Below, piece after piece: positions 1-6,879 of a stretch of DNA of 12,134 nt; the first letter of the stretch is position 1, and each line of letters begins with the position of its first letter. Source of the DNA: Methanomassiliicoccales archaeon PtaU1.Bin030 (lineage in GTDB: Archaea; Thermoplasmatota; Thermoplasmata; Methanomassiliicoccales; Methanomassiliicoccaceae); assembly GCA_002067635.1 (NCBI GenBank), contig MVRB01000060.1, forward strand, positions 1 to 12,134. The letters run 5' to 3'. The notes under the pieces were generated by a model that was not told where the DNA came from, made no database searches, and saw nothing but the letters and a program-made list of their open reading frames with translations. A program made the translations under genes and the position numbers.

Positions 1-666
1 CGTGAAGCCCATGGAGGTCGCGATCGACAGGTACCCGAAGGGGACGAACACGGGTCCGAAGCCCGAGGCCCCGGCGGCGTCAGGGCTGCCGAAGATGTAG
101 GCTATGCAGAAGAGGCAGAACAGGACGATGATGCCCACGAGGAAGGATGACACTAAAATCTCGGATTTGCCCGCACCCTTCACTCCCCGGATGTTAAGGA
201 GGCAGAATAGCGCCGCTATGCCTACGGTGAAGGCCGTGGACACCAGGTCCATGGGCACCCCGGGTATGACTATGTTGTACTGATCGAGAAGGAGGGTTAC
301 ACCGGTGCCGAAGCCGATAGCGTAAACACTGCAGGCTATGCAATGGCCGATCCATGACATCCAACCTCCCAGGAACCCCAGGGGCTCGAAGAGGCCCTCC
401 TTGATCCACAGATAGCCTCCCCCGGTCTCCGGGAACGCGCTGGACAGCTCGGCATAGGCCAGGGCGGTGAACATCGTGACTATGAAGTTCAGGAGGAAAG
501 TCACCAGGAGGGCGGGGCCCACCACCTCCGTGGCCAGACCTATGAGGAGGAAGATGGAAGAGCCGATGTTCGGTCCGAGCCCTATCATCAGAACCTCGGC
601 CAGACCTAGGTCTCGGTTGAGAGTGACCTCGACTCCGCTCGGGCGAGACTGTTCCCCTTCAGACAT
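1..666 (-). CDS. APC-family amino-acid permease, N-terminal part (cut by left edge)
   Basis: This is the first 222 codons of an integral membrane transporter of the amino acid-polyamine-organocation family; the C-terminal half lies outside the window. The frame is open without a stop from the ATG at 666 to base 1. Visible signs are a glycine-rich first membrane segment (residues about 29-42, GLGPNIGSSIFLLI, matching the family's unwound TM1), the FPETGGGY signature at 78-85 that ends TM2 and opens the next loop, and the LNIRGVKGAGK stretch before a further membrane segment. Five or so hydrophobic segments are present. An in-frame TGA eight codons upstream of 666, with no other ATG between, fixes the start; no Shine-Dalgarno is seen. 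A weak TATA-like CATTATCT (minus strand, about 696-703) sits some 33 bases upstream. The family is secure; the substrate cannot be told from this fragment. Confidence 0.88.
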   Translation of the reverse strand, partial: MSEGEQSRPSGVEVTLNRDLGLAEVLMIGLGPNIGSSIFLLIGLATEVVGPALLVTFLLNFIVTMFTALAYAELSSAFPETGGGYLWIKEGLFEPLGFLGGWMSWIGHCIACSVYAIGFGTGVTLLLDQYNIVIPGVPMDLVSTAFTVGIAALFCLLNIRGVKGAGKSEILVSSFLVGIIVLFCLFCIAYIFGSPDAAGASGFGPVFVPFGYLSIATSMGFT

Positions 667-812
667 ACGGATGAGCGCTGGAATCGGCTTCCGTCAGATA
701 ATGGTTTCCCTGTTTCGCATAACTCGGCCCCCCACTAACAAGGGACGGTGCCCCGGGGAACGCTCCGGTTCCAAACCTCAGGGATGAACTGACATACCTG
801 ACGTTCGAGAGG

Positions 813-1316
813 TCACTGCATATTTAGGGGCTTGTCGCTTCCTGACAGCCCGACGAAACGGGGTCCCCTGTTCGGGTCCAGGGTCCGTCTCATGAGGTAG
901 TTGTTGCCCTGCCGGCAGATAAGGCGGTATCCCATTCGCCGGTAGAACTCCATCGCCGTCCTGTTCGTGTACTGCACCAACAGCTCGATGGCGGGGGAGT
1001 CCCTCAGACGTGCGTGCTCCTCGATGCGGGCCATCATCATTCTTCCAAGGCCGCGGCCCTGGCAGGCCTTTTGTACCTGGATGGAGTTGATGAAGAGGTT
1101 CCCGTTGCGGTCGTCGATGGAGAAATAGGCTACTACCCTGCCCTCCCTCTCCAGCACCTCGTTGTGGGCGGTGGGCTCTAGAAGGATGTGGAGTAGGTCC
1201 TCATCTCGGTACTCCACCCCCCAGGACGAGAATATGATCGCCGACATGTTCTCCCTGCTGATGGCCAGGACCTGGGGGAGGTCCTTGCGCGTCATCTCCC
1301 GGGAGGTGGCTTTCAT
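813..1316 (-). CDS. GNAT-family N-acetyltransferase (RimI-like)
   Basis: Predicted acetyl-CoA-dependent transferase of the GNAT fold, 167 residues, the usual length for a single-domain member. The acetyl-CoA pyrophosphate loop is visible as QGRGLG at residues 86-91 (Q/R-x-x-G-x-G/A), preceded by a beta strand (LFINSIQVQ) and followed by the alpha-3 helix. The later NRTAMEFYRRMGY (118-130) is the typical motif B with its tyrosines. The frame stays open upstream to an ATG at 1433, but I chose 1316 because a strong AGGAGGT (minus strand, 1327-1321) lies four bases before it and the family's N-terminal strand begins here; the ATG at 1319 is the close alternative. The gene stands alone, divergent from the IscA-like gene. 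It could act on protein N-termini like RimI or on a small molecule; the sequence does not decide. Confidence 0.88.
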   Translation of the reverse strand: MKATSREMTRKDLPQVLAISRENMSAIIFSSWGVEYRDEDLLHILLEPTAHNEVLEREGRVVAYFSIDDRNGNLFINSIQVQKACQGRGLGRMMMARIEEHARLRDSPAIELLVQYTNRTAMEFYRRMGYRLICRQGNNYLMRRTLDPNRGPRFVGLSGSDKPLNMQ

Positions 1317-1320
1317 CATG

Positions 1321-1327
1321 ACCTCCT
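1321..1327 (-). promoter_or_regulatory. Shine-Dalgarno that fixes the GNAT start
   Basis: AGGAGGT on the minus strand is an extended match to the anti-Shine-Dalgarno end of 16S rRNA. It ends four bases before the ATG at 1316 and one base before the ATG at 1319, so it argues against the longer frame starting at 1433. Confidence 0.7.
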
Positions 1328-1410
1328 GCTGCATGCTCCCGATGACAATAAATCCTTCTGACGGGAACATGCGCTTCGGTCCACCCGTTCGTAAGCTTAC
1401 GGCAATTGAC

Positions 1411-1418
1411 TTATATAT
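1411..1418 (+). promoter_or_regulatory. TATA box of the IscA-like gene
   Basis: TTATATAT lies about 40 bases before the ATG at 1454, so transcription should begin near 1440 and leave a short leader that contains AGGTGA (1442-1447), a good ribosome binding site six bases from the start. The box is nearly symmetrical, but the divergent GNAT gene begins about 95 bases away. That gene more likely uses the TATTG-type AT-rich stretch near 1344-1353. Confidence 0.65.
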
Positions 1419-1453
1419 CTTGAGATTTGTCAAGTGAAAATAGGTGATAGCAC

Positions 1454-1774
1454 ATGGTAACCGTCAGCACTGAAGCGGTAAAGTTCATCAACGACCTGTT
1501 GGAGAAGAACGATAAGAAGGGATATGGCATCAGGATCTATCTGGCGGGCATGGGCTGCTCCGGTCCCCAGTTCGGGATGGCTTTCCAGGAGAAGAAGAAC
1601 TCGGATGACAACGAAGAGAAGGTCGACGGCTTCTCCTTCTACTACGACGGAGAGACCGGAGAGATGCTCGAGGGATCCACGGTCGACTATATCGAGACGC
1701 CCAACGGCGCCGGTCTGATCGTCAACAATCCAAACCTACGGTCCGGCTGCGGTACCTGCGGCGGTTGCCACTAA
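1454..1774 (+). CDS. IscA/HesB-like A-type iron-sulfur carrier
   Basis: A 106-residue single-domain protein of the HesB/IscA family, which binds or hands on Fe-S clusters in the cytoplasm. The three expected cysteine positions are kept: Cys35 in GMGCSGPQFG and a C-terminal cysteine cluster starting at Cys99. E. coli IscA uses Cys35, Cys99 and Cys101 in a CGC arrangement; here the tail reads CGTCGGCH, giving Cys99, Cys102 and Cys105 spaced CxxCxxC plus a final His. That spacing departs from textbook IscA and is closer to the HesB-related variants of anaerobes. The middle (about 49-75) is rich in Asp and Glu. The ATG at 1454 has AGGTGA upstream and a TATA box at the right distance. The gene is monocistronic, with no isc or suf genes beside it. 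Family is confident; scaffold versus carrier role is inferred. Confidence 0.85.
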   Translation: MVTVSTEAVKFINDLLEKNDKKGYGIRIYLAGMGCSGPQFGMAFQEKKNSDDNEEKVDGFSFYYDGETGEMLEGSTVDYIETPNGAGLIVNNPNLRSGCGTCGGCH

Positions 1775-1784
1775 AGATCGCATG

Positions 1785-1816
1785 GGCCCTCAGGGCCTCT
1801 CGGTCCTTCCTTTTTT
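1785..1816 (+). terminator. Possible terminator after the IscA-like gene
   Basis: A GGCCCT/AGGGCC inverted repeat (1785-1790 with 1792-1797) is followed by a pyrimidine-rich run ending in six Ts (1811-1816), starting 10 bases after the stop codon. The nearly spacer-less palindrome would make only a short hairpin; the T tract alone may be what counts for archaeal termination. Confidence 0.45.
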
Positions 1817-1837
1817 CATAGTATATCTCTGATGACA

Positions 1838-1878
1838 GCTGAGCAGAGCTCCTGTCACTGGTTTATGTCCTGCTCAGC
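1838..1878. repeat. 9-bp inverted repeat upstream of the SRAP gene
   Basis: GCTGAGCAG (1838-1846) and CTGCTCAGC (1870-1878) are perfect reverse complements separated by 23 bases. The right arm also sits in a compact palindrome, CCTGCT-C-AGCAGG (1869-1881). The element lies 59 bases before the GTG start of the SRAP gene and could be an operator for a dimeric regulator or a hairpin in the leader; nothing in the window identifies a partner. Confidence 0.4.
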
Positions 1879-1936
1879 AGGAGCGACCGTCATGCCTCCC
1901 GTCGGGAAGAAATACTCCTAGCTCACATGACATGAC

Positions 1937-2626
1937 GTGTGCGGCCGCTTCACCATCGGGGAGATAAAGGAGCTAATGACGCGCTTCTCCATAGACGAGC
2001 CGGTGGCGGACATGCCGATGCCGCGCTATAACGTTGCTCCCACACAGACCTCGCCGGTGGTCGTGAGGAGGAGCCCAAACCGCCTGGTCATGATGCGCTT
2101 CGGCCTTATCCCTTTCTGGGCCAAGGACCAGAAGATCGGTTCCAGGCTGATCAACGCCCGCGCCGAGACCATTGCGGAGCGTCCGGCCTTTCGTGCCGCG
2201 CTCAAGGACCGGCGCTGCCTGGTGCCCACGACAGGCTTCTATGAGTGGAAGGACGGCGAGAACGGGAAGACCCCCTACTTCGCCCGTCTGAAGGACGAGA
2301 AGCTGTTCGCCATGGCTGGGCTTTTCGATCGCTGGAGAGCGCCCTCGGGGGAGGAGGTCCACAGCTTCACCATCATCACCACCAAGGCCAACGACCTCCT
2401 GTCAGAGGTGCACGAGCGGATGCCGGTTATACTCTCCCGCGAGGACGAGGGGAGATGGCTTGAGCCAGGTGCTATGGATGCTGCGGAGAGGGAGAGGATG
2501 CTGCGTCCCTTCCCGCCGGAGAGGATGGAGACCTACCCCGTTTCCAAGCAGGTGAACGACCTGAGCAAGGATTCGGTGGACCTGATAAGGCCCCTGCCTC
2601 AGAATTCCGGCCGCAAGTGGTTCTGA
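1937..2626 (+). CDS. SRAP-domain protein (YedK/HMCES-type abasic-site DNA-protein crosslinker)
   Basis: SRAP proteins bind single-stranded DNA at abasic sites and form a covalent thiazolidine link through the residue after the initiator Met, shielding the lesion at replication forks. All key residues are visible in this 229-residue protein: Cys2 (MCGRFT), Asn73 in INARAE, Glu103 in GFYEWK and His159 in VHERMPV, matching Cys2, Asn75, Glu105 and His160 of E. coli YedK. RYNVAPTQ (30-37) and GLFDRW (128-133) are further family signatures. The start is GTG: the ATGs at 1927 and 1932 are out of frame, and only GTG places the catalytic Cys at position 2. No clear Shine-Dalgarno precedes it. The gene heads a repair block, 57 bases before the Hef-like helicase. 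Length is normal for the family. Function is confident by motif. Confidence 0.93.
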   Translation: MCGRFTIGEIKELMTRFSIDEPVADMPMPRYNVAPTQTSPVVVRRSPNRLVMMRFGLIPFWAKDQKIGSRLINARAETIAERPAFRAALKDRRCLVPTTGFYEWKDGENGKTPYFARLKDEKLFAMAGLFDRWRAPSGEEVHSFTIITTKANDLLSEVHERMPVILSREDEGRWLEPGAMDAAERERMLRPFPPERMETYPVSKQVNDLSKDSVDLIRPLPQNSGRKWF

Positions 2627-2683
2627 CGGACAGTCCTCAGCACTTCAGGCAACCGACCATAAGATTCTTCAACGTCCCCCATC

Positions 2684-4300
2684 ATGCTGGGGTTCGTGTT
2701 CGTGGAGCATCCCCTCATCGCCCGGGAGAGCGTCGAGGATAGGACCTATCAACGAGCCCTGGCGAACTCCTGCCTGCGATCCTCCACACTCGTGGTCCTT
2801 CCCACGGGCATGGGGAAGACCGTCATCGCACTGCTGGTCATCGCGGACGTGCTGATGACCAAGAAGGGGAAGGTGCTCCTGCTCGCGCCCACCAAGCCCC
2901 TGGTGGAGCAGCACGCTCTGTTCCTGAAGGACAAGCTGGTGGGCAAGAGGGTGGCGGTGCTCACCGGGGAGATCGATCCTGAGGAGAGGGAGGCGGAGTG
3001 GGTCCAGAGCGACGTTATCGCCTCCACCCCCCAGGTCGTGGCCAACGACCTGCGCAGGGAGCGGGTGTCGCTGCGGGACGTACGCCTCATATTGTTCGAT
3101 GAAGCTCATCGAGGTGTAGGCAACTACGCGTACGTGGCCATCGCCCAGGAGTACAAGGGCCACAACGGGCTGGTAATGGGGATGACCGCCTCCCCCGGCT
3201 CCAGCACGGCCAAGATCAAGGAGGTGTGCACCAACCTGGGGATCGAGAACATCGAGGTGCGCTCGGAGATGGACCCTGACGTTGCACCTTACGTCCACGA
3301 TATCCAGATGGACTGGGTTGAGGTCGAGGTACCCGTGGGCATGCGGAAGCTGGCCGATGTGCTCCGGAAGCTCTTCAACCGCTACATCCAGGAGCTGGTG
3401 GCGATGGGGGTGATGACGAGCGCGCGGCCTCCCACCATCAAGTACCTGCTGGAGGTCCAGAGGGCCCTCCAGGTCAGGCTCAACAAGGGGGAGAAGAACC
3501 ATACCATATACAACGCACTTTCGGTCCAGGCCCGGGCCATCAAGGTGGGCCATGCCCTCGAGCTGGCCGAGACCCAGGGTCTGACGGCACTGAGCAGCTA
3601 CCTGGAGAAGCTCCGGGAGGAAGCCTCTTCCGAGGATGGCTCCAAGGCCTCCCGGGCCATCGTAGCCTCCGAGGAGTTCCAGGAGGTGGAGCGGCTGCTA
3701 GGCTCGCTGAAGATGGAGCATCCGAAGATCTCCCGGGTCATGAGCATCGTGAGCAACCAGCTGCAGGTCAAGCCCGACTCCCGGGTACTGGTGTTCACCC
3801 AGTACCGCGACACCTGTGACATGGTCACCAACCTCCTGTCAAGAATAGAGGGTGCGAGGGTCACCAAGCTCATAGGCCAGTCCGGGCGGGGGAGCGACAA
3901 GGGGCTGAGGCAGAAGGAGCAGATCGGGGTCCTGCAGCGCTTCCGAGATGGTGAGTTCAACGTTGTGGTGGCGACCTCCGTGGGCGAGGAGGGCCTGGAC
4001 GTGGCCAACACCGACCTGGTCATCTTCTATGAGCCGGTGCCGTCCGAGATCCGATCGATACAGAGGAGGGGGCGAACGGGGCGGTCGCGTGCGGGGCGGG
4101 TGGTGGTGCTGGTCACCGCGGGCACCAGGGACGAGGCCTCTCTGAACTCCAGCGAGAAGAAGGAGCGGGAGATGCGGAAGCGGCTGAGAACCCTGAAGCA
4201 GCAGTGGGACAGGGAGAGCGGTAGGGACGAGGCGCCTGCTCCGAGGCCCAGGAAGGGGCAGTCGAACCTGTCGGACTTCCCCCCTAAGATAGAGGGCTAA
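2684..4300 (+). CDS. Hef/FANCM-like superfamily 2 DNA helicase lacking the nuclease domain
   Basis: ATP-dependent translocase of the archaeal Hef/FANCM/MPH1 group, which remodels stalled forks and branched DNA. Seen in order: Walker A PTGMGKT at residues 40-46, TGE at 94-96, DEAH box at 139-142 followed by the Hef-typical RGVGNYAYV, TAS at 168-170, the inserted helical thumb domain between the two RecA folds (roughly 200-330), then the second RecA fold with ATSVGEEGLDV and motif VI QRRGRTGR at 460-467. The protein stops at 538 residues, whereas fused Hef proteins (about 750 residues) continue into an XPF-type nuclease plus helix-hairpin-helix. The tail ends with QSNLSDFP (526-533), close to a PCNA-binding PIP box (Q-x-x-L-x-x-F). 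The ATG at 2684 has no Shine-Dalgarno; GTG codons at 2696 and 2702 are alternatives. It lies 57 bases after the SRAP gene and just before DNA ligase, so co-transcription is likely. Confidence 0.93.
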   Translation: MLGFVFVEHPLIARESVEDRTYQRALANSCLRSSTLVVLPTGMGKTVIALLVIADVLMTKKGKVLLLAPTKPLVEQHALFLKDKLVGKRVAVLTGEIDPEEREAEWVQSDVIASTPQVVANDLRRERVSLRDVRLILFDEAHRGVGNYAYVAIAQEYKGHNGLVMGMTASPGSSTAKIKEVCTNLGIENIEVRSEMDPDVAPYVHDIQMDWVEVEVPVGMRKLADVLRKLFNRYIQELVAMGVMTSARPPTIKYLLEVQRALQVRLNKGEKNHTIYNALSVQARAIKVGHALELAETQGLTALSSYLEKLREEASSEDGSKASRAIVASEEFQEVERLLGSLKMEHPKISRVMSIVSNQLQVKPDSRVLVFTQYRDTCDMVTNLLSRIEGARVTKLIGQSGRGSDKGLRQKEQIGVLQRFRDGEFNVVVATSVGEEGLDVANTDLVIFYEPVPSEIRSIQRRGRTGRSRAGRVVVLVTAGTRDEASLNSSEKKEREMRKRLRTLKQQWDRESGRDEAPAPRPRKGQSNLSDFPPKIEG

Positions 4301-4337
4301 CCTCCGGTTTATCTACATGGGAGCCGTATCGAACCTC

Positions 4338-6098
4338 ATGCTGTACCATGACCTGGTCAAGGTTTACCAGGCCCTCGAGTCCACCACTTCCAGGCTGGAG
4401 ATGGCTGACATACTCGCCGACCTCTTCAGGTCCACTGATTGCGCTCACATCAGGAAGATCGTCTACATGACCCAGGGCACCATAGTCCCCGACTTCTACC
4501 CTGAGAAGCTGGGGATGGCCGACAAGCTTTACATCCGCACCCTGCTGGCGGCCACAGGCGCCAACGAGGAATCGGTCCGTAAGCTGTGGGCCCAGGAGGG
4601 GGACCTCGGGACCATCACCGAGAAGGTTTACGAGAACAAGCGCCAGACCACCTTGTTCTCCGAGCCGCTGACGCTCGACCGGGTGTACGATGCCCTCCTT
4701 AAGGTCGCGCGCTCCGAGGGCAGCGGCTCGCAGGAGTACAAGACCCGCTACCTGGCGGACATACTGCATGACGCCAAGCCTGCCGAAGCAAGGTACATCG
4801 CACGCATAGTCACCGGCCGAATGCGCCTGGGGGTGGCGTCCCAGACCGTCATCGATTCCCTGGCCCAGGCCTTCGCCACCAAGCAGGACAAGGCAGCGGT
4901 GGAGCGGGCGTTCAACATCACCTCCGACCTCGGCCTGGTTGGGGAGGTCCTATGCCAGAAGGGCATCGCCGGGCTGGAGGAGATGCATGTCAGGGTCGGC
5001 AACCCCATCCGGGCCATGCTGGCAGAGAGACTACCATCTCCGGAGGAGATACTGGAGAGGATGGGGGGTCAGGCCATGTTCGAGTACAAGTACGACGGCC
5101 TGCGTGTCCAGGCCCATATCCAGGATGGAAATGTGACACTGTACTCCCGCCGCTTGGAGGACCTCACCTCCCAGTTCCCTGATGTGGTGAAGGCCCTGAA
5201 GGAGGCTTTCACCTGCAAGAGCGCCATCATCGAGGGGGAGTGCGTCCCGGTGGACATAAACACCGGTGAGCTGCTGCCGTTCCAGGAAGTATCGCATCGC
5301 CGGGGTAGGAAGCATGGCCTGACCGAGGCCATCGAGGACTACCCTGTGCGAATACACCTGTTCGATTGCCTGTTCCTTGACGGAGCGGACCTCACCGATG
5401 AGCCCCTGCCCGACCGTCGCACCGCGCTGACCAGGTGCGTCAAGATCACAGAGGACGTACGCTTCTCCGAGGCCAGGGTGCTCGACGATCCCGTAAAAGT
5501 CCAGGAGTTCTTCATAGAGGCCCTCAACGCCGGATGCGAGGGGCTGATGGCAAAGTCACTAGGTGAGGGGTCAGTATATCGGGCCGGCTCCCGCGGTTTC
5601 CTGTGGATCAAGTACAAGAAGGAGTACCGCTCGGAGATGAACGACACCGTCGACCTGGTGGCGGTGGGAGCGTTCCATGGCCGGGGACGGCGCGGAGGCA
5701 TGTACGGCGCGCTCCTCATGGCCACCTACAATGAGGAGGAGGACCGGTTCGAGACGGTCAGCAAGCTCGGCAGCGGCTTCGACGATGCCACCCTGGCCCT
5801 TCTGCCAGGGAGGCTGGACCCCTACCGCCTTCAGGAGCGACACCCGCTGGTGGAGTCCAAGATGGAGGCGGACGTGTGGTTCGAGCCGGCATTAGTCCTG
5901 GAGGTCCTGGGGGCGGAGATAAGCCTGTCCCCCATCCATACTTGTGCCCATGGCCGCATCCGGGACGGGGCGGGACTGGCGATCAGGTTCCCCCGCTTCA
6001 CGGGGACGTTCCGGGACGATAAGAGGCCCAGGGACGCCACCACCAGCCAGGAGCTTTATGATATGTACAATGCCCAGCTGAAGAAGGTCGAGGGCTGA
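4338..6098 (+). CDS. lig: ATP-dependent DNA ligase (archaeal LigI type)
   Basis: Seals nicks by adenylating a lysine and passing AMP to the 5' phosphate; it joins Okazaki fragments and finishes excision repair. Numbered from this start (586 residues), the N-terminal DNA-binding domain (about 1-210) carries the archaeal-type YLADILHDAKPAEARYIAR stretch. The nucleotidyltransferase motif I KYDG has the catalytic Lys at 251, followed by YSRRLED; later come EGLMAKS (motif IV region) and WIKYKKEY (motif V). The OB-fold C-terminus has RFPRF and RDDKRPRDA. Length matches family members of about 560-600 residues. An ATG at 4317 gives seven more residues, but the family N-terminus (MLYHDLVKVYQALESTTSRLEM region) begins at 4338, and a TATA-like GTTTATCT (4306-4313) about 28 bases upstream suits a leaderless start there. 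It follows the helicase gene closely. Confidence 0.95.
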   Translation: MLYHDLVKVYQALESTTSRLEMADILADLFRSTDCAHIRKIVYMTQGTIVPDFYPEKLGMADKLYIRTLLAATGANEESVRKLWAQEGDLGTITEKVYENKRQTTLFSEPLTLDRVYDALLKVARSEGSGSQEYKTRYLADILHDAKPAEARYIARIVTGRMRLGVASQTVIDSLAQAFATKQDKAAVERAFNITSDLGLVGEVLCQKGIAGLEEMHVRVGNPIRAMLAERLPSPEEILERMGGQAMFEYKYDGLRVQAHIQDGNVTLYSRRLEDLTSQFPDVVKALKEAFTCKSAIIEGECVPVDINTGELLPFQEVSHRRGRKHGLTEAIEDYPVRIHLFDCLFLDGADLTDEPLPDRRTALTRCVKITEDVRFSEARVLDDPVKVQEFFIEALNAGCEGLMAKSLGEGSVYRAGSRGFLWIKYKKEYRSEMNDTVDLVAVGAFHGRGRRGGMYGALLMATYNEEEDRFETVSKLGSGFDDATLALLPGRLDPYRLQERHPLVESKMEADVWFEPALVLEVLGAEISLSPIHTCAHGRIRDGAGLAIRFPRFTGTFRDDKRPRDATTSQELYDMYNAQLKKVEG

Positions 6099-6374
6099 GG
6101 TTGCGGATGAGGGCCTCAAGAAGTTTATATTCTCCGCCCACCGCCGGCATCATATTGCCCTGGGACCGACCGTGCATGCACAGTGGCTCGCAGAACCTGT
6201 CTCGTGATACGATGATCTAGGGCGTCGATAGTTAAGCTCCTGCTCACAGCCATGGGGGGCCGCGGTGTGACGCTCGCCATCTTTCTTCATTATTTATAAA
6301 TAGGAATAAAATTTTCTTTAATATGGGGTTTTTTGATTTAATTTTCCAAATAAGGTTCTGGAGGCAGCTCGGAG
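6099..6374 (+). other. Gene-free region with TATA boxes and foldable sequence (possible small RNA plus Usp leader)
   Basis: No protein-coding frame is supported here. GTTTATATT (6123-6131) resembles a TATA box. About 25 bases downstream the sequence can fold: GCCCTGGG (6157-6164) pairs with TCTAGGGC (6216-6223) over eight base pairs including two G-U pairs. Inside that loop are the palindrome GTGCATGCAC (6172-6181) and TCGT-GAT-ACGA. A pyrimidine-rich stretch follows at about 6279-6290. This fits a small transcript of 100-130 bases, but pairing was judged by eye and the T-rich end overlaps the next promoter. The last 80 bases are AT-rich promoter and leader of the Usp gene. Confidence 0.3.
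6292..6302 (+). promoter_or_regulatory. TATA box of the universal stress protein gene
   Basis: ATTTATAAATA stands in a very AT-rich stretch and is the best TATA match upstream of the Usp gene. Initiation 25-30 bases downstream would give a leader of about 50 bases that is T-rich and ends with two purine-rich ribosome-binding candidates, GGAGG (6360-6364) and GGAG (6371-6374). Confidence 0.6.
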
Positions 6375-6791
6375 ATGGTAATGGAACGCTTGTTGGTATG
6401 TGTTGACGGCTCGAAATATTCCGAAGAGGCCGTGAGATATGCGGTGGAAATCTGGAGGAAATATAACTCCTCCATAACACTGATTTTCGTGTGGCATCCG
6501 CCGGCCGCTTCCGGACAAGGTATCGTTATCCGGGACATCCCGGACTATGAGATCGCGAAGCTCACGGAGGCGGAGAAGATACTCAAGGATGCTGGAATAA
6601 CCTACACCGTGATCAAGAAGATCGGAAATCCCGCCATGCACATCATCGATGAGTCCAAGAAGGGCTATGACCTTGTGGTCATGGGCAGCAGGGGACTGGG
6701 GAGCGTGGAAGGTTTCCTCCTGGGGAGTGTCACCAGCAGGGTCACGCACCATGTTCGCGTCCCCATCTTGATCGTCCCGCCGAAGGGGTGA
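6375..6791 (+). CDS. UspA-family universal stress protein
   Basis: Single-domain cytoplasmic Usp of 138 residues, the usual size. The N-terminal strand ends in VCVDGS (8-13) and the ATP-binding signature G-x2-G-x9-G-S is intact: Gly104, Gly107, Gly117-Ser118 in MGSRGLGSVEGFLLGS. This suggests an ATP-binding member of the family. The final strand VPILIVPP is also typical. Two starts are possible: the ATG at 6375, ten bases after GGAGG, and the ATG at 6381, six bases after GGAG; I keep 6375 because GGAGG is the stronger site. The gene has its own TATA box and stands alone. The physiological trigger cannot be read from sequence; Usp proteins are often induced in stationary phase or stress. Confidence 0.92.
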   Translation: MVMERLLVCVDGSKYSEEAVRYAVEIWRKYNSSITLIFVWHPPAASGQGIVIRDIPDYEIAKLTEAEKILKDAGITYTVIKKIGNPAMHIIDESKKGYDLVVMGSRGLGSVEGFLLGSVTSRVTHHVRVPILIVPPKG

Positions 6792-6848
6792 TAAGAGCCC
6801 AGGGCATGCCCGGCATGCTTCTATCTCTCTCGATTAGGAAGGAATGGA

Positions 6849-6879
6849 ACCGCCTCTGAAGCGGCATACCTTAACCACT
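6849..6879 (-). other. tRNA-Leu(CAG)-like fragment, D-loop to anticodon arm
   Basis: Read on the minus strand, AGTGGTTAAGG has the D-loop signature (G18G19, A21), and after ATGs spacing it is followed by a 5-bp stem GCCGC/GCGGT closing a 7-base loop TTCAGAG. In tRNA numbering the loop gives U33, anticodon CAG (+ strand 6856-6858) and A37, which would be leucine. The 5' acceptor strand, D-stem partner, T-arm and 3' end are not recognisable, so this is not a working tRNA. It could be an attachment-site core left by an element that integrates in a tRNA, a decayed tRNA, or chance. Confidence 0.3.

Noticed and set aside
1316..1433. N-terminal extension of the GNAT protein to the ATG at 1433
   Set aside because: The extension covers promoter sequence shared with the divergent gene, and a strong AGGAGGT just before 1316-1319 marks the real start.
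2669..3553. Long minus-strand frame opposite the helicase gene
   Set aside because: Its His/Leu/Gly-rich composition is a shadow, and all helicase motifs are on the plus strand.
6187..6280. GATAGTTAAGCTCC resembles the GUUAAGC core of archaeal 5S rRNA
   Set aside because: The CCCAUNCCGAAC loop that should precede it is missing and the ends cannot form the closing helix of a 5S rRNA.
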